From Actinomycetes bacterium (GTDB lineage Bacteria > Actinomycetota > Actinomycetes > Actinomycetales > Microbacteriaceae): DNA of 5,984 bases. The notes below the pieces were generated by a model. It had not been told where the DNA came from, searched no databases, and was given only the letters and a program-made list of their open reading frames with translations. The position numbers and the translations under genes are program-made. The stretch lies in contig JAUHVN010000182.1 in assembly GCA_030425055.1 (NCBI GenBank), forward strand, positions 1-5,984, read 5' to 3'. Of this stretch, positions 1 to 5,019 are shown piece after piece (positions within the stretch are counted from its first letter, which is position 1; every line of letters starts with the position of its first letter).

Positions 1-215
1 CCGAGCAGCAGCTCGCCGCCGGATTCCGCATCACGTCGATCCCGACGCTCATGGCCTTCCGCGAGGGCGTGCTCGTCTTCGCGCAGCCCGGAGCCCTGGC
101 CGGCCCGCAGCTCGAGCAGGTCATCACCGCCGTCGAGGGCCTCGACATGGAGGACGTGCGAGCCAAGCTCGCCGAGCGCGCCGCCGAGGCCGAGCAGGCC
201 GCCCCCAACGCCTGA
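1..215 (+). CDS. Thioredoxin-family protein, C-terminal part (5' end outside window)
   Basis: The plus-strand frame starting at base 3 is open from the window edge to a TGA at 213-215, giving about 70 residues. It contains F-R-I-T-S-I-P-T-L-M-A-F-R-E-G, which matches the thioredoxin segment with the cis-proline loop (SIPT) followed by the beta-strand that carries the conserved F-x-x-G. After the last helix (LEQVITAVEGLD) comes a charged Ala/Glu-rich tail of about 20 residues, typical of actinobacterial thioredoxin-like proteins rather than the compact TrxA. The redox motif (CxxC or variant) would lie upstream of the window, so I cannot say whether the protein is catalytic. It converges on the Tad operon, with only 7 bases between the two stop codons. 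Family assignment is fairly secure; the exact subfamily is not. Confidence 0.82.
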   Translation, partial: EQQLAAGFRITSIPTLMAFREGVLVFAQPGALAGPQLEQVITAVEGLDMEDVRAKLAERAAEAEQAAPNA

Positions 216-226
216 GCCCGGCTCAG
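212..226. terminator. Possible shared bidirectional terminator hairpin between convergent genes
   Basis: CTGAGC (212-217), loop CCG, GCTCAG (221-226) is a perfect 6-bp inverted repeat. It contains the TGA stop of the thioredoxin gene (213-215) and, on the other strand, the TGA stop of the TadG-like gene (225-223). No clear U-tract follows on either side, so it is at best a short symmetric hairpin. Its position between convergent genes is the main argument. Confidence 0.3.
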
Positions 227-672
227 TTCAAGGCGGTGCGGCTGGTCGCCGTCGCCTCCAGCGCGACGCCGTCGGGCACGAACGGCGAGAAGACGACCGG
301 ATGCCACTCGCCGGCCACCGTCACCCGCGCCGACCGCCCGTCGGGCGTGCCCGCCGACACCAGCGCGGCGCCCGGTATCACGGCGACGAGCGCCGCGGCC
401 TGAGCCAGCACCTCGCCGTCGGTGAGAGTTGCGACCGGCTCACCTGCGACGACCTCGAGGATGAACCCGTCGGCACCCGCGAGCGCCGCGGCATCCGCGA
501 TGCCGTCGAGCCGCTTCTGGGCGAGGTACAGGCTCGTCGCGTCGACGCACACCAGCACGAGGGCCATGGCGAGCAGACCGTAGCCGAGCGTCAGCAGCAG
601 CACGCTGCCCTCATCATCGGCCGACCCGCCACTCGCCCACCGCCGCGCACGCTCACGCAGCCGGCGGATCAC
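223..672 (-). CDS. TadG-like pilus-assembly protein (short, single membrane segment)
   Basis: Encodes 149 aa from a GTG at 672-670 that overlaps the TGA of the upstream TadE-like gene (GTGA). An in-frame ATG at 840 exists, but the extra 56 residues it would add are Arg/Ala/Gly-rich and antiphase to the TadE-like gene, so I reject that start. Residues 1-18 are basic (RRLRERARRW), then D-D-E-G (19-22), a hydrophobic helix (about 23-45) and the signature A-Q-K-R-L-D-x-x-A-D-A-A-A-L-A-G-A (51-67) of TadE/TadG-like proteins (Pfam Tad, PF13400). A beta-rich extracytoplasmic part of about 80 residues follows. Canonical TadG is several hundred residues and carries a von Willebrand A domain. This one lacks it, resembling the short mycobacterial Rv3654c type. 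Likely a membrane-anchored minor pseudopilin. The position after Gly22 that would be +5 is Leu, not Glu, so prepilin-peptidase cleavage is doubtful. Last gene of the operon. Confidence 0.82.
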   Translation of the reverse strand: MIRRLRERARRWASGGSADDEGSVLLLTLGYGLLAMALVLVCVDATSLYLAQKRLDGIADAAALAGADGFILEVVAGEPVATLTDGEVLAQAAALVAVIPGAALVSAGTPDGRSARVTVAGEWHPVVFSPFVPDGVALEATATSRTALN

Positions 673-1145
673 GGCTCGCCCCAGAACCGCGAGACGCGCT
701 GCACCGACGTCGCCTCGACCGGCACGCTCACGAGGCGGTCGAGGCCGAGCACCGGCGGCACGAGCGGCAGCGGCACCGCCGTGCGCAACGTCACCGTCAG
801 CGTCGACCCCGCGCGGGGGCACTCCCCCGCCGGCGTGCACGCCAGCCCGACCTCGACGGCTGACGGGTCGATGCCGTACTCCTCGACGATCGACGCCACT
901 ACCCGGTCGACGCGGTCGCGCGCGGCTGCGGCATCCGGTGCCGTCGACACGGCCCGTGCGACGTGCCGGGCTCCCGTCTCGACGCCGAGCGCCTGCCCCT
1001 GGATCTGTCCGAGCGCGATCACGAGGTAGACGAGCGGCACGAGCAGCAGCAGGCCGACGAGGATGAACTCCAGCGCGGCGGCGCCGGTGTCGTCGGCGAC
1101 GAGCGATCGCTCACCCCGCCGCAGCCAGCGACTCGAGCGGCGCAT
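669..1145 (-). CDS. TadE-like minor pseudopilin (second of two)
   Basis: Encodes 158 aa. A basic N-terminus (RRSSRWLRRGER) is followed by V-A-D-D-T-G (16-21) and a hydrophobic helix (about 22-45), then an alpha/beta extracytoplasmic region. Around Gly21 the sequence reads G-A-A-A-L-E-F, i.e. a Gly followed by Glu at +5, the classic prepilin-type recognition pattern, so processing by a TadV/CpaA-type peptidase is plausible. The helix continues into Q-A-L-G-V-E-T-G-A-R-x-x-A-R-A, the usual TadE helix. Two cysteines (C103, C109) could form a small disulfide loop. The ATG start lies 35 nt inside the preceding gene but is supported by a near-perfect Shine-Dalgarno, GGAGGTGA at 1159-1152, six nt before the ATG. 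The 3' end overlaps the TadG-like gene by 4 nt. Role inferred from TadE/TadF biology: minor pilin-like subunit needed for pilus assembly. Confidence 0.88.
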   Translation of the reverse strand: MRRSSRWLRRGERSLVADDTGAAALEFILVGLLLLVPLVYLVIALGQIQGQALGVETGARHVARAVSTAPDAAAARDRVDRVVASIVEEYGIDPSAVEVGLACTPAGECPRAGSTLTVTLRTAVPLPLVPPVLGLDRLVSVPVEATSVQRVSRFWGEP

Positions 1146-1512
1146 GGGCGGTCACCTCCAGCATCCCGGGCAGCCCCCACAGTCCCACGAGCGGAAGCGT
1201 CGCCCGCACGGTCACCTCGACGACCGGATGCCCCGCCTGCGTCGACTCGCGCGCGGTCGCCGACTCGACGAAGCCCTCGCCGACGGTACGCGCGACGACG
1301 GCTCGTGCCCGCTCCGCTCCCTCAGCCGCCGAGGTGTCAGCGAGCGCCGCGTGGAAGGCGCCGTCGACCGCGGCATCGTGCACGACGTTGCGCACGTACG
1401 CGGCGAGACCGAGCTGCATGACCGCGAGCGTCAGCACCGTCAGCAGCGCTCCGACCAGCACGAACTCCACCGGGCTCGACCCGGTGTCGTCGTCGAGGCG
1501 GAGCGCGCGCAC
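1111..1512 (-). CDS. TadE-like minor pseudopilin (first of two)
   Basis: Encodes 133 aa from a GTG at 1512-1510, the only good start codon I see in the short open stretch before the conserved region. It begins only 4 nt after the stop of the Flp-like gene, has no clear Shine-Dalgarno, and is probably translated by re-initiation. L-D-D-D-T-G (6-11) is followed by S-S-P-V-E-F, again placing Glu at +5 after Gly11, then a hydrophobic helix (about 17-40) and the TadE-type continuation R-N-V-V-H-D-A-A-V-D-G-A (41-52). The very short N-terminus (10 residues) before the Gly fits a class III-like prepilin leader. The remainder is a soluble extracytoplasmic domain with predicted helix then strands. Its C-terminal codons overlap the start and ribosome-binding site of the next TadE-like gene. 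Together the two resemble the TadE/TadF pair; which is which cannot be told here. Confidence 0.86.
   Translation of the reverse strand: MRALRLDDDTGSSPVEFVLVGALLTVLTLAVMQLGLAAYVRNVVHDAAVDGAFHAALADTSAAEGAERARAVVARTVGEGFVESATARESTQAGHPVVEVTVRATLPLVGLWGLPGMLEVTAHAPLESLAAAG
1152..1159 (-). promoter_or_regulatory. Strong Shine-Dalgarno inside the upstream tadE-like gene
   Basis: Read on the minus strand, 1159-1152 is GGAGGTGA, six nt before the ATG at 1145. It decides the start of the second TadE-like gene and shows that the 35-nt overlap with the preceding gene is real, not an annotation artefact. It is the strongest ribosome-binding site I found in the operon. Confidence 0.8.
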
Positions 1513-1516
1513 GGCG

Positions 1517-1720
1517 TCAGAAGCCCGAGACCCGCGAGATGGCCTGCTCGAACAGGCTCGCCAGCGCCGGGCCGGCGAGCGCCCAGATCACAACGACCAA
1601 TCCTGCGGTCATGAGCGTGATGAGCACCCAGCCGGGCACGTCACCCCGCTCGTCCTCGATGAGGTCGCCCCACGCGCCGCGCAGCTTGCGCGCGAGGCGC
1701 ACGATCGATTCGCGATTCAT
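1517..1720 (-). CDS. Flp-like small membrane protein in the pilin position of the Tad operon
   Basis: Encodes 67 aa from an ATG at 1720-1718, preceded by AAGGAG (1730-1725) with 4 nt spacing, a good ribosome-binding site in the 12-nt gap after tadC. A basic N-terminal region (RESIVRLARKLR) leads to E-D-E-R-G (22-26), then a single hydrophobic helix (about 31-56) and a short C-terminal tail. Size, place between tadC and the tadE genes, and acidic-Gly-hydrophobic architecture mark it as the counterpart of the Flp major pilin. However, after Gly26 the residues are D-V-P-G-W: Trp at +5 instead of Glu, with no Tyr close behind, so it is not a canonical Flp. It may be processed at another site, be unprocessed, or act as an accessory membrane subunit with the true pilin elsewhere. 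Recognised by architecture and context only. Confidence 0.78.
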   Translation of the reverse strand: MNRESIVRLARKLRGAWGDLIEDERGDVPGWVLITLMTAGLVVVIWALAGPALASLFEQAISRVSGF

Positions 1721-1732
1721 TTCTCTCCTTCG

Positions 1733-2641
1733 TCAGCCGATTCCGAGTCGAAGCATGAAGATTCCCGGGAACACCGCGAACACGACGCTCAAGGGAAGGA
1801 TGAGGAAGACCAGCGGCACGAGCATCGCGATCTCCTTGCGGCCGGCCGACTCGATGAGCCGGCGTTTGGCGTCCTCCCGGGCGTCGTTGGCCTGCGCCTG
1901 CAGCACCTGCGCGAGCGGAGCACCCCGGTCGATGGCGGCCGTCAGCTGGTCGACCGCGCGCGAGAGGGCGGGCACATCGAGGTCGCGACCGAGTCGGCCG
2001 AGCGCGTCGCTCAGGCTGGATCCGGTGCCGGCTGCCACGACGACCTCGCCGATCGCCGCGGTGAGCTCTCCCGCGCCGACGCTGCCGACCCGCCGCAGCG
2101 AGTCGAGCATGCCCTCCCCCGCCGACAGGCACAGCGCGAGGAACTCGAGCACCGTCGGCAGCTCCTCCTCGATGCGGGCGACGCGGGCCGCAGCGGCGTG
2201 CGACAGCCACAGGTCGCAGCCGACCGCACCGGCGGCGCCGAGCAGGATCGGCACGACGGCGAGCGCCGGTCCGCCGTGACCCGCGAGCACGACGGCGACC
2301 ACGAGCATCCCTCCGATCGCCACCCCGGCGATCGCCCACGCGAGCTGGCGCCCGCGGAACGCGGCGGCGTCGATCGACCAGCCCGCCTGACGCAGCCGCC
2401 GCTGGACCGACGGCGAGACGCTGCGCACGCCGGCGGCGCGCACGGCGACGCGCCAGCGCGGGTCGATGCTCACCGGCACGATGCCAAGCGGATCGGTGAC
2501 GTCGCGCAGGTACGGCGCGATGCGACGCGAGAGGCTGGGCGCACCCCAGCGCGGCGCGACGGATGCCACGAGGGCGATGCCGACACTCAGAGCCACGCCG
2601 AGCACGAGGGCGTAGGCCAGATCGGTCAGCAGCGGGGTCAT
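1733..2641 (-). CDS. tadC: TadC-like type II secretion F-family membrane platform protein
   Basis: Encodes 302 aa from the ATG at 2641-2639, which overlaps the tadB stop (ATGA). The frame stays open far upstream, but that part is antiphase to tadB and has no coding character. A first membrane segment (about 8-29) is followed by a cytoplasmic stretch, a second hydrophobic region (about 98-145, probably two helices), then the T2SSF/GspF-type domain (about 155-290) with E-E-E-L-P (158-162), L-S-A-G-E-G-M-L-D-S-L (172-182) and the typical end K-R-R-L-I-E-S-A-G-R-K-E-I-A-M-L-V-P-L (259-277), followed by a terminal helix and F-P-G-I-F. By family knowledge TadB and TadC form the inner-membrane platform driven by the CpaF/TadA ATPase. 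The gene lies between tadB and the Flp-like gene, the standard order. Symbol given by position and family; TadB and TadC are homologous. Confidence 0.9.
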   Translation of the reverse strand: MTPLLTDLAYALVLGVALSVGIALVASVAPRWGAPSLSRRIAPYLRDVTDPLGIVPVSIDPRWRVAVRAAGVRSVSPSVQRRLRQAGWSIDAAAFRGRQLAWAIAGVAIGGMLVVAVVLAGHGGPALAVVPILLGAAGAVGCDLWLSHAAAARVARIEEELPTVLEFLALCLSAGEGMLDSLRRVGSVGAGELTAAIGEVVVAAGTGSSLSDALGRLGRDLDVPALSRAVDQLTAAIDRGAPLAQVLQAQANDAREDAKRRLIESAGRKEIAMLVPLVFLILPLSVVFAVFPGIFMLRLGIG

Positions 2642-3468
2642 CCGAACCACCGCCGCGGTTCGGGCAGCCGGCCGACGCGCAGCATGATGCGGAACGCGAC
2701 GAACGAGATGAGCGCCCCGCCGACGATGAGGGCGAGCCCCGTCGGCGTCGAGTACGCGGCGGCGCCCTCGGGCCGCAGCGCGAGCAGCACGAGGATGATC
2801 CATGGCGCGGTGACGCTCAGCACCGCAGCGCCTCGGATCCATGACTGGCGGGCCTCGACCTCGGCGCGCACCGCCGTCTCGGCGCGCACGGACGCCGACA
2901 GCGAGCGCAGGATCGACGTCAGCTCGGTGCCGCCGACCTGCCGCGCCATGCGCAGGCTCTCGATGATGCGGTCGGCGATCGGGTCGGCGAGGGTGTCCTT
3001 CAGGCGCAGCGCGGCCGAGTCGAAGTGCCCGGATGCCGCGACATCGCGCGCGAACGTCGCGAAGGCGGGGCGCAGCTCGGCCGGCGCCGATTCGGCGAGG
3101 CTCGCGACCGAGTCGGGCAGCGACATGCCCGAGCGCACCGACGCGATAAGCAGGTCGCACACGTCGGGCCACATCGCTCGGCGGGCCCGCAGCGTCCTGG
3201 CGCGGCGCGCACGCACCCACAGCGTCGGTGCAGCACCGGCGACTCCCGCCGCGACCAGGACGAGGGCGAGATTCTGCGCAAGCAGCCACGCGATCGCGCC
3301 CGCGACGACCGCACCGACGCCCGAGACGACGATCCGGCGGATGGGAAGCGGAGCAGCGGCGGGCACCTCGGCGGCATCCGCGTCGGGGGTCTCGCGCTTC
3401 GGCCACAGCCACGGAGACAGCACGAGCAGGATGCCGGCGGCCAGCACGGCACCCCACACGAAGGTCAT
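2638..3468 (-). CDS. tadB: TadB-like type II secretion F-family membrane platform protein
   Basis: Encodes 276 aa from the ATG at 3468-3466, which overlaps the cpaF stop (ATGA); GAGGG at 3480-3476 lies 7 nt upstream. Membrane segments are seen at about 4-22, 46-64 and 66-84, then a cytoplasmic T2SSF domain (about 98-210) with W-P-D-V-C-D-L-L-I-A-S-V-R-S-G-M-S-L-P-D-S (100-120), R-M-A-R-Q-V-G-G-T-E-L (173-183) and A-E-V-E-A-R-Q-S-W-I-R-G-A (202-214), and two terminal helices (about 212-230 and 243-264). These are the hallmarks of the GspF-like platform proteins of Flp pili. Expected to sit in the cytoplasmic membrane with TadC and bind the CpaF hexamer. Tight overlap with both neighbours suggests production in fixed ratio. 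The last eight codons fold into a hairpin that abuts the tadC start codon. Confidence 0.9.
   Translation of the reverse strand: MTFVWGAVLAAGILLVLSPWLWPKRETPDADAAEVPAAAPLPIRRIVVSGVGAVVAGAIAWLLAQNLALVLVAAGVAGAAPTLWVRARRARTLRARRAMWPDVCDLLIASVRSGMSLPDSVASLAESAPAELRPAFATFARDVAASGHFDSAALRLKDTLADPIADRIIESLRMARQVGGTELTSILRSLSASVRAETAVRAEVEARQSWIRGAAVLSVTAPWIILVLLALRPEGAAAYSTPTGLALIVGGALISFVAFRIMLRVGRLPEPRRWFG
2642..2663 (-). promoter_or_regulatory. Hairpin at the tadB-tadC junction, directly before the tadC start
   Basis: CCGAACC (2642-2648 on the plus strand) and GGTTCGG (2657-2663) form a perfect 7-bp inverted repeat with an 8-nt loop. In the minus-strand mRNA the 3' arm ends one nucleotide before the tadC ATG, and the only purine-rich ribosome-binding stretch (GGTGG) falls in the loop and 3' arm. 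It could hold tadC translation closed until ribosomes finishing tadB open it. The repeat is seen; the regulatory role is inferred. Confidence 0.4.
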
Positions 3469-4616
3469 GCGCCGGCCCTCGCGTACACGGTGTCGGCCGT
3501 GACCGCGCCGCCGTCCACCCCGGTCGGCGCCACGATCTCGACGATTCGTCGCGCGCCGTCGGCGCCGCGCTCGCAATGCACGACGAGGTCGACGCACGAC
3601 GCGACGGCGGGCAGCACGAAGCCGGTGTCGATGTTCCGCCCGGCCAGCAGTGGCAGCGCCGCGAGCTTTCCGAGCGCCTCGCGCGCCGAGTTCGCGTGTA
3701 TGGTCGCCGCGCCCGGCACGCCGGTGTTCAGCGCGAGCAGCAGGTCGAGCGCCTCGGCGTCGCGCACCTCGCCGACCACCAGCCGGTCGGGTCGCATCCG
3801 CAGCGCCTCCTTGACGAGGCGGCGCAGGGTGACCTCTCCGGTGCCCTCGAGGCTCGGCTGGCGGCCCTGCAGCGCGACGAGGTCGGGCGCCGCGACGGCG
3901 AGCTCGAACGTCTCCTCGACGGTGACGATGCGATGCTCGGGCGGGCAGGCCGCGATCAACGCGCCGAGCAGGGTCGTCTTGCCGGCGTGCGTGGCTCCTG
4001 ACACCAGGATGCTGCGGCCGCCGGCCATCGCGTTCCGCAGCAGCCGCGCGGCATCCGGTTCGACCGCGCCCGTACGCTCGAGTGCGTCGAGGTCGCGGTA
4101 GGCGGGCAGGAACTTGCGGATGTTGACCGCCCAGTGGCGCCGCGTGATGTCGGGGATCACGACGTGCAGGCGACTGCCGTCGGGCAGCGACGCGTCGACG
4201 AACGGCTGACTGAGATCGACCCGGCGGCCGGTGGCGTGCAGCATCCGCTCGACGAGGTCGCGCACCGCCGAGTCGGTCAAGGCGAGCGGGACCCGCTCGG
4301 CGACCCCGCCGCGGGCGACGAAGATGCGGTCGGGAGAATTCAGCCACACCTCTTCGACGCTCGGATCGTCGAGATAGCGCTGCAGCGGGCCGTAGCCGAC
4401 GACGGCGGCCAGCACGTCGCGCACGCACGCCGACTCGTCGTCGATGGGTGCGAGCCCCCGCGCGAGGGCGAAATCGTTGTGCCGCCGTACCTCGGCGCGC
4501 GCCACACCGGCGGCGAACTCGGGGTCGCGCGCCGGATCGGTGCGCTCGGCCCGCAGCCGCTCGCGCACCCGCTCGGCGACGAGGGTCGCCGGGGCGGTCG
4601 CGGTGGGCGTGGACAC
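3465..4616 (-). CDS. cpaF: CpaF/TadA-family secretion ATPase of the Tad pilus
   Basis: Encodes 383 aa from a GTG at 4616-4614 with GAGG (4628-4625) 8 nt upstream. After a polar N-terminus comes the CpaF N-terminal domain (about 55-185), including G-Y-G-P-L-Q (74-79), V-E-E-V-W-L-N-S-P-D (87-96) and the R-P-like segment around R-R-V-D-L-S-Q-P-F-V-D-A (131-142). The ATPase core has Walker A G-A-T-H-A-G-K-T-T (207-215), the Asp box region V-T-V-E-E-T-F-E-L (231-239), Walker B R-L-V-V-G-E-V-R-D (278-286) and the His box A-T-I-H-A-N-S (304-310). All catalytic elements are therefore present. It should act as a cytoplasmic hexamer powering pilin extrusion through TadB/TadC. Length is slightly short of many CpaF proteins. 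First gene of the operon; no TadZ/CpaE/Ssd gene lies upstream, where actinobacteria often have one. Confidence 0.95.
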   Translation of the reverse strand: MSTPTATAPATLVAERVRERLRAERTDPARDPEFAAGVARAEVRRHNDFALARGLAPIDDESACVRDVLAAVVGYGPLQRYLDDPSVEEVWLNSPDRIFVARGGVAERVPLALTDSAVRDLVERMLHATGRRVDLSQPFVDASLPDGSRLHVVIPDITRRHWAVNIRKFLPAYRDLDALERTGAVEPDAARLLRNAMAGGRSILVSGATHAGKTTLLGALIAACPPEHRIVTVEETFELAVAAPDLVALQGRQPSLEGTGEVTLRRLVKEALRMRPDRLVVGEVRDAEALDLLLALNTGVPGAATIHANSAREALGKLAALPLLAGRNIDTGFVLPAVASCVDLVVHCERGADGARRIVEIVAPTGVDGGAVTADTVYARAGA

Positions 4617-4731
4617 CGAAGCATCCTCGCAAGCACGCGCTGCGGCGGCGGGAAGTTATCCACAGCGGACGGTGAGCACGCTCGGCGAAGACGCAGGTGC
4701 GCGCCGCGGCCTGCGGGGGCAGGATGGGGGC
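4617..4731. promoter_or_regulatory. Divergent intergenic region expected to hold the Tad operon and PLDc_N-gene promoters
   Basis: 115 bp lie between the oppositely oriented starts of cpaF and the 70-aa membrane-protein gene. The region is GC-rich apart from one patch around 4653-4664. On the minus strand this patch reads GATAAC (4660-4655), a weak -10 candidate about 40 nt before the cpaF start, but I see no matching -35. I find no clear promoter for the plus-strand gene. Its start has AGGA at 4721-4724. Confidence 0.5.
4656..4664 (+). promoter_or_regulatory. Perfect DnaA-box consensus (TTATCCACA)
   Basis: TTATCCACA matches the bacterial DnaA box consensus TTATNCACA exactly. It lies 39 nt upstream of the cpaF start and 67 nt upstream of the divergent gene, overlapping the weak -10 candidate GATAAC. 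A single box cannot be an origin, but it could bind DnaA as a transcription factor. In DNA this GC-rich a 9-mer with five A/T bases is not expected often by chance. Binding is inferred. Confidence 0.5.
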
Positions 4732-4944
4732 ATGAGCCCTGAGAAGAAGCAGCTGAACCCCGCCGGGCAGGTCGCGATGGGCCTGGTCGGGCTCGTGCAG
4801 ATCGTGTTCGCGTTCCTGGCGTTCTGGGACCTCGCACACCGCGATTCACGCGAGGTCGCGGGCCCCAAGCCGGTGTGGATCCCGGTGATCCTGGTGAACT
4901 GGATCGGCCCCGCCAGCTACTTCCTGTTCGGCATCAAGCGCTGA
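4732..4944 (+). CDS. Small PLDc_N-type membrane protein (phospholipase D N-terminal-like domain alone)
   Basis: Encodes 70 aa from the ATG at 4732, with AGGA (4721-4724) 7 nt upstream. The frame stays open upstream, but that stretch is antisense to cpaF and Arg/Ala-rich, so I reject a longer form. There are two hydrophobic helices (about 13-31 and 47-66). Between and around them is the PLDc_N pattern (PF13396): F-W-D-L-A-H-R (30-36), G-P-K-P-V-W-I-P-V-I-L-V-N-W-I-G-P-A-S-Y-F (44-64), then G-I-K-R. In cardiolipin synthases this domain precedes the catalytic HKD motifs. Here it stands alone without any, so it cannot itself be a phospholipase. Stand-alone copies are common in actinobacteria and their function is unknown. 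It is divergent from the Tad operon, and no functional link is shown. Confidence 0.88.
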   Translation: MSPEKKQLNPAGQVAMGLVGLVQIVFAFLAFWDLAHRDSREVAGPKPVWIPVILVNWIGPASYFLFGIKR

Positions 4945-5003
4945 CCTCGCGCTCCCCCGCGAAGAGGGGTGCTGGCCCCACAGCCGGCGCACAGGCCGCT
5001 CAG

Positions 5004-5009
5004 TAGACT
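5004..5009 (+). promoter_or_regulatory. Probable -10 element of the tRNA-Leu gene
   Basis: TAGACT ends 10 nt before the first base of the mature tRNA and fits the actinobacterial -10 pattern TANNNT. That spacing would start transcription only a few nt before the tRNA. I cannot find a convincing -35 about 17 nt upstream. The short repeats at 4954-4979 (CCCC, GGGG, CCCC) may form a weak hairpin ending the preceding gene, but I do not call it a terminator. Confidence 0.45.
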
Positions 5010-5019
5010 GATCCCACTC

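Noticed and set aside
673..840. N-terminal extension of the TadG-like protein to the ATG at 840
   Set aside because: The added residues are out of phase with the TadE-like gene and look non-coding. The GTG overlapping the upstream stop gives the expected basic N-terminus followed by the acidic-Gly motif and helix.
301..1029. Plus-strand open frame of 242 codons opposite the TadG-like and TadE-like genes
   Set aside because: Arg/Thr/Ser/Pro-rich composition typical of an antisense frame in GC-rich DNA; no domain and no ribosome-binding signal.
1334..3502. Very long plus-strand open frame (722 codons) antisense to tadB, tadC, the Flp-like gene and the first tadE-like gene
   Set aside because: Its translation is low-complexity, rich in Arg/Ser/Ala/Asp/His with no hydrophobic core or recognisable domain. 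It is opposite well-supported genes, and long spurious frames are normal at this GC content.
4655..4660. GATAAC as the -10 box of the Tad operon promoter
   Set aside because: Two mismatches to TATAAT and no plausible -35 at 16-19 nt. It coincides with the DnaA box, so the A/T content may reflect that site only. Mentioned but not annotated as a promoter element.
4444..4731. N-terminal extension of the PLDc_N-type protein
   Set aside because: The upstream frame is antisense to cpaF and Arg/Ala-rich. The ATG at 4732 has a ribosome-binding site and gives the normal domain boundary.
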